This document shows, piece by piece, positions 54,859 through 64,000 of a DNA stretch of 64,000 nt; the stretch's first letter is position 1; every line of letters begins with the position of its first letter. This stretch comes from Rebecca billardiae RCC1528 (taxonomy: Eukaryota; Haptophyta). The translations under genes and the position numbers were made by a program. The notes beneath the pieces were generated by a model. That model saw nothing but the letters and a program-made list of their open reading frames with translations. It was not told where the DNA came from and did not search any database. The DNA lies in the NCBI GenBank assembly GCA_965240325.2, contig OZ251249.1, positions 992,001 to 1,056,000 of the forward strand, read 5' to 3'.

Positions 54859-55666
54859 GGCCCGCCCCCGTAATCTCGGGCGCGGGAAGCCCCGGGAACA
54901 CCCGAAACGCCACAGCAGAGCGCCGAACCGAGTTGGTGCCCACGCCCTTTGTGGCGAGCCCCAGCGCGCGGCACTCAACGCGCAGCCACGCCAGGCCACG
55001 CCGAATACGTGACGGCGCGCCCAGCGTCGTCGACAAACAGCGGCGCCGCGGAGGCGGTGGGAGGCCGATGCGCGAGGTAAGCCGCCACCGCACGAACCGG
55101 GCAGAGCGGCGAGTCCGAGATGGAGGGGAGCAGCAGCTCCCAAGCCTCTTCACCAGGGTGGTGCTTCCAATTTCGCACGAGGATGTACAGGCCGCGCGGC
55201 GAGGAGGAGACGTCGCAGCCGCGCAAAAGCTTCCACGGCGCCCAGCGAGACGCCGAACCGGACACCACCGTCTCCGATCGCACCACCGTGAAAAGCTGTA
55301 CCAGCAGCATCGCGAAGAAGTGCGTTGTCTCAGAGCGAGTGCGGGCCGCCGCCGCGAGCACCGCCGGCGACAGCGCGACCGGACGGGCACGCTCCCGCCC
55401 GCCCGTTTGGCGAGTAGCCCGGTGCCACGAGGTGGCTGCGGGCCCCGACATCCGCAATCCGGGCGGCCAGGTCCGACCGGCGAGCTGAGCCGCCACCAGT
55501 GCACAGCGGAGACGTACTGCTCGATGGAGCCCGCGGCGTAACCCGCTTCACACCGAGATGCAACGCGAACCGCTATCAGATCACCAGTCCTGAGATCACA
55601 TCCTGAGATCAGATCACAATGATCTGATCTCACCACCCGTTCCAGAAAGGCGATTCGTTCGGACAT
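54859..55666 (-). pseudogene. Tyrosine recombinase (Crypton/DIRS-like), frameshifted and interrupted
   Basis: ATG 55666 opens TMSERIAFLERVV. A core-binding-like part follows (GYAAGSIEQYVSAVHWWRL). After a frame change near 55485 come the catalytic-domain features FFAMLLVQLFTVVRSETVV (first Arg) and SDSPLCPVRAVAAYLAHR. After a second frame change near 55000 comes GTNSVRRSAVAF (the HxxR box with Asn for His), then PEITGAGRW. The nucleophile tyrosine should lie beyond the insertion of the 1364-bp element, which cuts the frame right after GRW. On the far side (about 53480 down to 53320) a frame continues to a stop. With two frameshifts and an insertion the gene is dead. Family assignment is from motifs; element class is inferred. 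Confidence 0.75.
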
Positions 55667-55715
55667 GGTCCGGGAGCTGATACGGTCGTGACACGACCGT
55701 ATCAGCGCCCGGACC
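55667..55715. repeat. Terminal hairpin, left copy
   Basis: GGTCCGGG and CCCGGACC enclose CTGATACGGTCGTG, one base, then CACGACCGTATCAG. The stem is about 23 bp with one mismatch. It directly abuts the recombinase ATG (55666). Confidence 0.9.
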
Positions 55716-55819
55716 ACAGTGGGAGCACGCGGGGGGCCGCGGCAGTTGAGAAGGGGCGGGGGCGGGCGGGCGACGTCGACGTCGCGGCGATCCACGCGCT
55801 CTGCTGTCGAGGAGTTGCT

Positions 55820-56809
55820 GTTTGCGCCGCGCGCCGCGCTGGCGGGGCGGCCGGGACCCACGCGCGCCTTCGAACCCCCGGCGCCCGCGTGCTCATCGGC
55901 TTCCTCCGCCTGCGAGTAGCCCACGACCGCGCCCGCCGCGCTCTTTGAGTGGGTTGACCGCGCCCGAGCCTGCTCGCCGCCGAGCGCAGGGATGAGTTGA
56001 GCACGGCGCGAGGCGGCGATCGCGATCGGGCGATCGCATGAGCCCATTTGGGCCCCATCTGCCACGGCGCGACCGCTTCAGAATGCGTATGTGACCCCAC
56101 TTGTCATGGATGTCGGGTAGCGGGCGAGCACTGTTGGCCAGCGTGTCCGCGCGCGCCGCGCCTGTGCAGGGCCAGACGGGTCGGAAACACATCACAGTTG
56201 GCATCAGGACATGCTGATTACCGTGTATTGCCCAGCGTGGGCCAGCAAGGGCATGACCTTCACTGCTCTGCCAGCTCGCAACGTGCGTCAATGCTGACGG
56301 CAACTCTGGTCGCCAGAAGAACTTGCTTGAGTTCTCGTCGCGAACACGGCAGGCGTCGCATAACTACAGATGCGGACCAATCGTGCCAGCCAGTTTGCGT
56401 AGTGCAGACATCACGAGACGCCACGGAGCGGCATCCGACCCGTATAGCCTTGCGCGAGCGCGCGCGCGCGCGCGGACATGCTGGCCGACAGTGCTCACCT
56501 GCTACCCGACATGAGACAACCATGACATGTGGGGTCACATACGCATGCTGAAGCGGTCGCGCCGTGGCAGATGGGGCCCAAATGGGCTCATGCGATCGCC
56601 CGACCGCCATCGCCGCCTCGCGCCGTGCTCAACTCATCCCTGCGCTCGGCGGCGAGCAGGCTCGGGCGCGGTCAACCCACTCAAAGAGCGCGGCGGGCGC
56701 GGTCGTGGGCTACTCGCAGGCGGAGGAAGCCGATGAGCACGCGGGCGCCGGGGGTTCGAAGGCGCGCATGGGTCCCGGCCGCCCCGCCAGCGCGGCGCGC
56801 GGCGCCCAA
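55820..56809. repeat. Inner palindrome P1
   Basis: Arms of about 350 bp flank a loop of about 290 bp (about 56166-56455). For example, ATGGGGCCCAAATGGGC on the right side is reversed at 56042-56060 on the left. Confidence 0.8.
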
Positions 56810-58199
56810 GTCACGTATATCTCGGGCCGCACGTCGGCCACGCGCCACTTGATCGCCATCCTGCCGCCACGAGCCGGGTGCGGGGCGCCTGGAGGCGGAA
56901 CAACACCCCGTGGACGGGTGGCATGGTGTCGTTAAATCATATATAGAATGAGTACGGGTAAGTAGGTAACCAGGTTGAGAACAATGGAATTGATGAGGAT
57001 GGTCCTTGAGGACCGAGGCCGCTCGAGCGACTTCGTGTCAGGCGAGGCAGATCGCGCCAGTGCGAGGCGAGGCAGACGCTCGCCTGCCTCGCCCAGCAGG
57101 CGAGGCAGCTAAGCTAGTAAAGCCGCGGCCGAACTTTACGAAAGCCAAATGTCTGCCGGTGCGCCGCCCGTCTTTTGCGCACGGTGACAAGGGCGCGCGA
57201 GGGCGCTTCCTCACGATCCCGAAGAGCGCTGCGCGCGGCGTCGCGTTGGCGGCGGCAGCGGCGCTGGGGTGTATCTTGCCCATTCTGCGTGGCGGTGCAC
57301 GCTCATGACGCCTCGGCCGCCGCCACGCCATGCGCGACCGGGCGTGTCGCCTTCTTGACGGGCAGTGCACACGCCCTTGCAAGCGCACAGCCGTGAAGAG
57401 CCGAGAGCGTCCGTCGCGCGCACGCCGCCCACGCGGGATGAGGTTTCAGGACTATTCGTATGACACTGAGCGATCGCGCTCTGGCATGTGCGAGCCGTGA
57501 TGACCATGGGTAGCAACTACGATGACCACTGCTCACCTGCATTTCAGCCGATGACATCCTCTCGTTCAGCGATCTTGACTGCTCTGAACGCATGGCGAAC
57601 TCGGCGGAGCGCATGGGGAAGGTGGCTTCGTTGATAACACAAAGCATCCCGCGTGGGCGGCGTGCGCGCGACGGACGCTCTCGGCTCTTCACGGCTGTGC
57701 GCTTGCAAGGGCGTGTGCACTGCCCGTCAAGAAGGCGACACGCCCGGTCGCGCATGGCGTGGCGGCGGCCGAGGCGTCATGAGCGTGCACCGCCACGCAG
57801 AATGGGCAAGATACACCCCAGCGCCGCTGCCGCCGCCAACGCGACGCCGCGCGCAGCGCTCTTCGGGATCGTGAGGAAGCGCCCTCGCGCGCCCTTGTCA
57901 CCGTGCGCAAAAGACGGGCGGCGCACCGGCAGACATTTGGCTTTCGTAAAGTTCGGCCGCGGCTTTACTAGCTTAGCTGCCTCGCCTGCTGGGCGAGGCA
58001 GGCGAGCGTCTGCCTCGCCTCGCACTGGCGCGATCTGCCTCGCCTGACACGAAGTCGCTCGAGCGGCCTCGGACCGAGGAGCCCAAGACATCCACCCGTT
58101 CCACGAGGTGTTGTTCCGCCTCCAAGGCGCCCCGCACCCGGCTCGTGGCGGCAGGATGGCGATCAAGTGGCGCGTGGCCGACGTGCGGCCCGAGAGAAA

Positions 58200-59185
58200 C
58201 GTGACTTGGGCGCCGCGCGCCGCGCTGGTGGGGTGGCCTGGACCCATGCGCGCCTTCGAACCCCCGTCGACCGCGCGCGCATCGGCTTCCTCCGCCTGCG
58301 AGTCGCCCGCGACCGCGCCCGCCGCCCGCTTGGAGTGGGTTGACCGCGCCCGAGCCTGCTCGCCGCCGAGCGCAGGGATGAGTTGAGCGCGGCGCGAGGC
58401 GGCGATCGTGGTCGGGCGATCGCATGCGCCCATATGGGCCCCATCTGCCACGGCGCGACCGCTTCAGCATGCGTATGTGACGCCACTTGTCATGGTTGTC
58501 TCATGTCGCGTAGCAGGTGAGCACTGTCGGCCAGCGTGTCCGCGCGCGCGCGCGCCTGAGCAGGGCCAGACGGGTCTGAAACACGTCACAGTTGGCACCA
58601 GGGCATGCTGATTGCCGTGTATTGCCCAGCGTGGGTCACCAAGGGCATGCCCTTCACTGCACTGCCAGCTCGCAACGTGCGTCAATGCTGACGGCAACTC
58701 CGGTCGAGAAGAACTTGCTTGAGTTCTCGTCGCGAACACGGCATCAGCAGACGCCACATGACTACGGATGCGGACCACTCGTGCCACCCAGTTTGCGCAG
58801 TGCAGACATCACGAGACGCCACAGAGCGGCATCCGACCCGCAGAGCCCTGCGCGCGCGCGCGCGCGCGGACACGCTGGCCGACAGTGCTCACCTGCTACC
58901 CGACATGAGACAGCCATGACAAGTGGGGTCACATACGCATGCTGAAGCGGTCGCGCCGTGGCAGATGGGGCCCATATGGGCGCATGCGATCGCCCGACCA
59001 CGATCGCCGCCTCGCGCCGCGCTCAACTCATCCCTGCGCTCGGCGGCGAGCAGGCTCGGGCGCGGTCAACCCACTCCAAGCGGGCGGCGGGCGCGGTCGC
59101 GGGCGACTCGCAGGCGGAGGAAGCCGATGCGCGCGCGGTCGCCGGGGGTTCGAAGGCGCGCATGGGTCCAGGCCACACCGCCAGC
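58200..59185. repeat. Inner palindrome P2
   Basis: Counterpart of P1, with loop at about 58561-58855. The arms match P1 closely. The loop lies in the same orientation as that of P1 although the surrounding arms of the large palindrome are inverted. Confidence 0.8.
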
Positions 59186-59304
59186 GCGGCGCGCGGCGCA
59201 AACAGCAACTCCTCGACAGCAGAGCGCGTAGACCGCCTCGACGTCGACGTCGCCCGCCCGCCCCCGCCCCTCTCAACGGCCGCGGCCCCGCGTGCGCTCA
59301 CTGT

Positions 59305-59352
59305 GGTCCGGGAGGGGTTTAGGTCGTCCACGACCTAAACCCCTCCCGGACC
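59305..59352. repeat. Terminal hairpin, right copy
   Basis: A 23-bp perfect stem with outer GGTCCGGG/CCCGGACC and inner AGGGGTTTAGGTCGT/ACGACCTAAACCCCT around CC. Its inner stem differs from the left copy on both strands, yet pairing is preserved. Confidence 0.9.
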
Positions 59353-59443
59353 GTGTCCGAACTAATCGCCTTTCTGGAACGGGTGGCTTGAACACGCTGC
59401 ACTCATCTCAGTGGTCAGACAATTCATCAGTATGGGTAGTTCC

Positions 59444-59561
59444 GTCAATCACGCCTTACTTTATCATAGATCGCAGGTCCTACCTGCGTCGTTAAATCAT
59501 ATAGAATGAGTAAACTGTACATCTATGTTTCAACGACACTTGATTTTAAGGCGTGATTGAC
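59444..59561. repeat. Small inverted-repeat element upstream of histidine kinase
   Basis: GTCAATCACGCCTTA (59444-59458) is exactly reversed at 59547-59561. The 118-bp interior includes TCGTTAAATCATATAGAATG, which also occurs with two extra bases at about 56937. It is probably a MITE; it ends 38 bp before the kinase start codon. Confidence 0.6.
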
Positions 59562-59598
59562 GCCACGACAGTACCCGCGTGGCCGTGTCGCCTTCCTT

Positions 59599-62086
59599 AT
59601 GTCGGGCTCCCGCAACCACTCCACCATGGCCCGCGCCGCGCCCGTCGTGCCGGGCGAAGAGCCTTCCGCCCACAGCGGCAGCCCTTCGCACACCGTGCAG
59701 CAAGCTTACTCGCCGGTGGTGGACGCCGCCGCTGCCAAGCTGTCGTGGTTCGGCCGCTTTGCGTCGGCCGAGCTCGAGACCGAGTTTGTGAGCGACCGCC
59801 GGCGCGATCTGGCGCGCTCGTACTTCTACGTGGTGCTCGTCGTCTTCGTCCTCTCGACCGCCCGGCTGGTCCTTGCGCTCATGAGGCCGGCCGCGTCGCC
59901 GTCCGCGCTGAGCGAGGGGCTCACGCACGGGCTGTACGCGTTCAACTTGCCGCCGCTCGTGCTCTACTTGCACGTTTGGCGCTGGCCGGAAGGCGTGGGC
60001 GCTCGCGTGCCGACCTGGGCGCTCGACGCCAGCTTCGTCGTGTGGGTCCTGTCGAAGTCCATCATCCTCGTCGTCGACCCCGTGCGGCTCGCGCTGCTCG
60101 ATCCGCTCACAACCGGCCGCCCCAACCCGCCCGAGGTCGTCGAGGCGACGCTGCAGCTCTCGGGCTGGCTCTTGTACGTGCGCGTGCTCGCCCTGCTCAT
60201 GACTGCCGGGCTCTTCACGCGCATGCAGCTGCCCACCTTTGCGATCACGTGCGTCACGTCGGGCCTGCTCACGATCGCGGCCGAGCTCCTTTCGCCTTCG
60301 CAGCTTGGCCGCGTGCTCCTCACGCAGGCCCCGCTCACGATCTTCTGCCTGGCGGCCGTCGTGCGCTCGACGATGCACCGCGTGCGCACCGAGCGCGCGA
60401 TGTGGTCGTACCGCCGCGAGGTGGTGCGCGCCGCGCGCATGTGGGACGGGGTCAAGCTCGTCGAGCTCGAGGCGCGCGAGCGCGCGTCGCGGCTCGAGGC
60501 GGCCAAGACGGCGCGCGCGCGGCTGATCCGCGTCGTGATGCACGACCTGCGCTCGCCGCTGCTCTCCGTGCGCAACATGGTGGACACGCTCGCCGAGCTG
60601 GCGCCCGCGACGCCGCTCGCCGACGCGGGCGTGGCGCGCTCGCTCTCCGCCCTCGTCACGTGCACATCGATGATGGAGGGCATCGTCTCGGACATGCTCG
60701 ACTTTGAGCGCATCGACTCGGGCCGGCTGCAGCTCGCCGTGCGGCCGTTCGAGCTCGAGCGGATGCTGTCCGATGCGGAGGTGGCGTTCGCCACGCTCGC
60801 CGAGCGCAAGGGCCTGCGCGTCCACTTCGAGCCGCTCCCGCCCGAGCTCGCAGGCGCGCGGTACTGGGGCGACTCGCGCCGCCTCCTCCAGTGCCTCGGC
60901 AACGGGCTGTCCAACGCGGTCAAGTTCACCGAGAAGGGCGGCACGATCACGCTCAGCGCGAGCGAGGGTGCGCCGGTCGAGCCAGTGGGGTCCCCTGAGC
61001 TTGCCGGCGCCGAGGCCGGCGACGACGATGCGAGCGGCGGCACGCCCGTGCCCGCGCCCGCGGAGGCCGAGCGCACCCTCCGCATCCGCATCGTCGACTC
61101 GGGCGTGGGCCTCGCGCTCGACGAGCTGGACGTGCTCCACAAGGGCGAGGCGTTCGCGCAGGTGGGCAAAGGGCAGCTGCAGGGCAACGGCGGGACCGGG
61201 CTGGGGCTCACCATCGTGCGGCACATCCTGCGCCTCCACTCGGGCTCGCACCTCGCGCTCGCCTCCTCCGGGCCCGGGCAAGGCACGACGTTCGAGCTCG
61301 TGCTCCGGCTGCGACGCGCCGGCGGCGCGGCGGCCGACGGGCCCGAGCAGACGGCCGGCTCGATCTCTGCCGCCGGCGAGGCGGGCACGGCGCCGCCCGC
61401 GCCGCCGGCGCGCCCGCTCGCGTGCCTGCACGTCGAGGACGACCAGATGCTGCAGCTCACGCTCGGCGCGCGCCTCTTCGCCGACCCGCAGCGCGCGATC
61501 GCCGTCGTCGCGTCGGACGGCCGCGAGGCGCTCGAGCTCGTCAACGCGCGCGCCGTCGCGGGCGAGCCGGCGTTCGACCTCGTGCTGATGGACAACCAGG
61601 TGCGCCCAGAGCGAAGCCGCAGGCGCGCCCCGAGGCCGTAGGGAGGCGTGGCCCGCGGCGCGATCGCGCGCGCCCCCAGCGCGTGCGGCGTCTCGCTGAC
61701 GCGCCCACGCGCCCGCGCACCCGCACCCCGGCGCAGATGCCGCGGCTGGGCGGCACCGGCGCGACGGCGGAGCTGCGCGCGCGCGGCTTCACCGGCGTGA
61801 TCGTCGGCATGACGGGTGTGCGCCCCGAAGCGCCCGGGTCCTCTGCCCGCGCACCCGCCGCGCCCGAGTGGCGCGCGTGCCCCACGCCTCCCTCCAGCTC
61901 ACGCGTCTGCCGCGCGCCCTTGCGCTCGGCGGTGCGCCCTCAGGCGACCCGGCCGGCAGCCCCGACCGCGTCGAGTTTGAGGCGGCGGGCCTGAACCTCT
62001 GTGTGGACAAGACGCCCGAGGGGCTCGACGTGGTCCTTGCCGAGATGGCGCGCCTGCTCAGCGAGCCAGCGCTGACACCGCTTTGA
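59599..62086 (+). CDS. Membrane-bound hybrid histidine kinase
   Basis: Exons 59599-61599, 61737-61815 and 61944-62086 (GT-AG, phases 0 and 1) give 740 residues. About six hydrophobic segments (residues about 70-265) form an N-terminal membrane sensor. The transmitter has an H-box (VVMHDLRSPLLSVRNMV), N-box (GNGLSNAVKFTEKGG), G1 (IVDSGVGLAL) and G2 (GNGGTGLGLTIV). The receiver has the acidic pair (HVEDDQ), the phospho-accepting Asp (DLVLMDNQMPRLGG, spanning the first intron), MTGD and the conserved Lys (CVDKTPEG). All key residues are present, so a working phosphorelay is expected; the output partner would be an HPt protein elsewhere. An alternative start is ATG 59626. The upstream DNA is all mobile-element sequence. 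Confidence 0.92.
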
Positions 62087-62292
62087 AGAGCGGAGGCACC
62101 CTTCTTCGTCAGACTCATCAGCGCAACTAAAGACGAAGATGGAGGCTCGTGTGAGCAGCGTCGCGGGCGCGACCCGGGCCGAGCAGCGAACGGATGCTCG
62201 AGCGCGGGCCGCGGAGCGGATTGGCGGTGGTGCCCGAAGGGATATATAGCTGCTGGTCGTGCGCTGCTCAGTCGTGGCTGCCCGACTTACAG

Positions 62293-62311
62293 CTACTATA
62301 TATATATATAT
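62293..62311. repeat. (TA)n tract past the histidine kinase gene
   Basis: TATATATATATATATATA run about 210 bp beyond the stop codon. Confidence 0.85.
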
Positions 62312-63524
62312 ATAAACTGTGCCCTGCGGCGTCGGCGGGGCGGGGTCGGCGGGCCGTGCCAGTGCTGTCGTCGCAATGTCAGTATCCTTTAGTTTGCGCG
62401 GGTAGGTTATATTCGCGTCTTTCCACATGGCATGTGCATTCTGGCGCTCGTGCCCGAGTCACTGAGTCGTGGCCGTGGGTGACGGACAGGCGAGTGCAAG
62501 GACCAGTGAAACGCGGGAAGTTGGCTCCCCGACGTGTAGGCACACGTCTAATCCGAGTCACTGTACTCTTAGTAGTATGCGCATCAGCGAGGCCCCGATA
62601 CCCACGAGGGAATGTGCAGCACGCGGGGCGGGGCGGGTAGCCCGTTGCTCCGCGCGAGCGCGGGTACGCGCTGTATGTGCCGCATGTCGACCGCGATGGC
62701 GTAATCGAGCGCCTCGCCGCCGACGAAGCCGCCAGAGTAGATGGCATCATGAGTTTCATCTCTCTGCGGATGGCATCACGGGCTTGTCTGTGTCGCGCTG
62801 CGGCGAGGGTCGCCAACTCGCGATGACGCAGTTGCTGCCACGGCGACAGACCCGGGAGGTGCGTCCGCTGCGCGTCGTACGCCGTTGGCGCTGCGCTTCC
62901 GTCGCATTGGTCACCGTCGACGCCATGCAGGCCGGAAGTGGGCTTCCGCTGAGGGACCGGACCGCGAGCGAGGACTGAGTCCGGTGCGCGGATTCCGGCG
63001 ATCGAGTTCAGAAGGTCGCGCCAAATCTTGCGTCGCGTGCGATGGCGCTCCCGCCCGCGAGACGCCTCGTGATGAGGGCTTTCTCGCACCGAGCCCGACG
63101 CGCGACGGTGGATCGCGCGAGGCGGTCATCGTACGCAGCGCATGATGCTATGGCCGGTGCGAGCTTTCGACGTGCACGTCGGGCGAGGATCGCCCCAGGT
63201 CTCACGATCGTGTCGACGCGCCGAGCGTACCGCTCCCGCCAGGCGGGTCGATTTGGCCCCCGTTCGACCTGCACGCGAGACGACGAGGGCAGCAATCGCG
63301 AATCGGGCGAAAACTCCCCTCGGGAGTCTTCTCACGATGTCCGCGCCGGCGTTGGATTCGGCGCGCGCCGCCCATGCGCTCCGCGCCATCCAGGACTCTC
63401 TTTCGGCCGAGCGTCCCCAGTGGGAGCTGCGAGCGGGCGCCCGGTAGTGAGCGAAGCGATTTTCTTTTCTTTGCGAGGCGATTTTCTTTTATTTCTTTTT
63501 CGTTTTCTTATCTTTTTCCCGGGC

Positions 63525-63742
63525 ACTATAAGGGGCGGACCTACGGCCCGCCAATATATGCTGTATAGCTAGCAGCGCAGCAGCTAGCAGCGCGCTACTT
63601 ATTTATATTCGTAGTCGGCGCATGCAGCAGCCGATCCACCACGACGATTCCCGGGTGGGAGGGGCGGACATTTTGGAGAAGTTCGAATCGGCGGTTTCCG
63701 TCCCGATGTCTATTCACAGGAGCGGTACCGTCGGAGTAATGT
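63525..63742 (+). promoter_or_regulatory. Possible promoter and first exon
   Basis: A TATA-like CTATAAGG lies about 180 bp before ATG 63706. The short frame from this ATG ends in a GTAAGT donor at 63741, which is rare in this GTGCGC-donor genome. No downstream exon could be joined inside the window. Confidence 0.2.
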
Positions 63743-64000
63743 AAGTACGTATTTCGCGCGGGTGCAAATCATTAGTGGCACTTGATGAAGTCGTTCCTTC
63801 AATTCCTCGAATCACCTCCGCCCGCTCTATTCACCTACCCCTCGACCTTCGCGTTCCCGGCAAGGAGCGCCCCGGCGCCCGGCGGAAGGGCCGTCCCGGC
63901 GCGAGCCGCTGCCAAAGCCTCGGTGGGCAGCCGGGGGCTGGGTCTCGGCGGACGGGTGCGAGTCGAGTCGGGGCCGCGCGGGGGCCGAACGGGCGGGGGA

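Larger units (their letters stand above)
55633..59386. repeat. Large palindrome, about 3.75 kb, of recombinase-element origin
   Basis: Arms 55633-57438 and 57644-59386 are inverted copies around a central loop of about 205 bp (57440-57643). Each arm holds a hairpin at its outer end, a smaller palindrome (55820-56809 and about 58200-59185) and a spacer. The left arm has about 90 extra bases near 56925-57015. The outer ends both enter the start of the tyrosine-recombinase frame: IAFLERVV on the left, and IAFLERVA then TGA on the right. ORFs here are mirror copies of one another and are not called as genes. Confidence 0.85.
62087..64000. other. Downstream region without a supported gene
   Basis: Begins with the kinase 3' end and a TA tract (62293-62311). 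At 62650-62800 a plus-strand frame reads RYALYVPHVDRDGVIERLAA, which is protein-like but isolated. 63470-63520 is T-rich, then CTATAAGGGGCGG at 63525-63537 resembles a TATA box. An ATG at 63706 runs to a consensus donor GTAAGT at 63741. This may be the start of a gene that continues outside the window. Confidence 0.35.

Noticed and set aside
55702-59331. Four similar ORFs (HTHAEAVAPWQMGP type) in alternating orientation
   Set aside because: They are mirror images within the palindrome arms, Arg/Ala/Pro-rich, and no frame looks like a conserved protein.
55640-59390. CRISPR-like or att-site array
   Set aside because: The repeats are a few large inverted blocks, not short direct repeats with unique spacers, and no cas genes are present.
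62379-63089. 237-residue minus-strand ORF
   Set aside because: Arg/Ser/Thr-rich with no motif. A plus-strand frame in the same place (YVPHVDRDGVIERLAA) is more protein-like, but it is too short to call.
63670-63700. GTTCGAATC, resembling a tRNA T-loop
   Set aside because: No matching acceptor, D or anticodon stems could be folded around it. Similar GGTTCGAAGG strings in the palindrome also fail.

Overview
The window is nuclear DNA from a very GC-rich microbial eukaryote. Protein genes are interrupted by short GT-AG introns made of GCGC/GTGC low-complexity sequence, and the proteome is alga-like: a plant-type VIT/VWA protein, a SLC4 anion transporter, a hybrid histidine kinase, a bacterial-type phosphatidylserine synthase and a WD40/TRP-like channel. 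A haptophyte or similar chromist alga fits best. This is inferred from gene content and intron style; no rRNA or organelle marker is present to prove it.

Layout. 1-736: 3' end of a golgin-like gene (+). 1025-2573: F-box/RCC1 protein (+). Converging on it is a tight minus-strand series: a 16-exon VIT/VWA protein (3738-11224), a PAH-LRR-polytopic membrane protein (11560-16473), a four-helix membrane protein with a huge disordered tail (16687-23486), a SLC4-type transporter (24080-26824) and a tiny two-helix protein (27651-27815). A CaMK-like kinase with a C-terminal GRAM domain (28543-32212, +) holds a minisatellite of about 65 copies in its fifth intron. Then come a GT8-like glycosyltransferase (35090-36256, -), a 1969-residue WD40/TRP-like channel (37044-42953, +), a 2OG-Fe(II) oxygenase-like protein (44455-45606, +), a weak coiled-coil ORF (47430-48353, +), a decayed membrane-protein remnant near 49.1-49.6 kb, and phosphatidylserine synthase (50595-51804, -).

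The 51.8-59.6 kb stretch is a mobile-element nest. It holds poly(G)-interspersed repeats and a 1364-bp terminal-inverted-repeat element with 7-bp target duplications, itself carrying a nested 142-bp MITE. That element sits in a frameshifted tyrosine-recombinase gene. The recombinase is joined to a palindrome of about 3.75 kb whose two ends carry covarying hairpins and whose two inner loops lie in the same orientation. A 33-bp relic of the same TIR family, with its own 7-bp duplication, lies just upstream of the oxygenase gene. Next to the nest is a membrane-bound hybrid histidine kinase (59599-62086, +). The last 1.9 kb holds no gene I can support.

The genes do not form one pathway; several act in membrane transport, lipid metabolism or signalling. 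Exon boundaries were derived by hand from GT/AG sites with strict phase checking. Functions come from motif recognition, not database searches.
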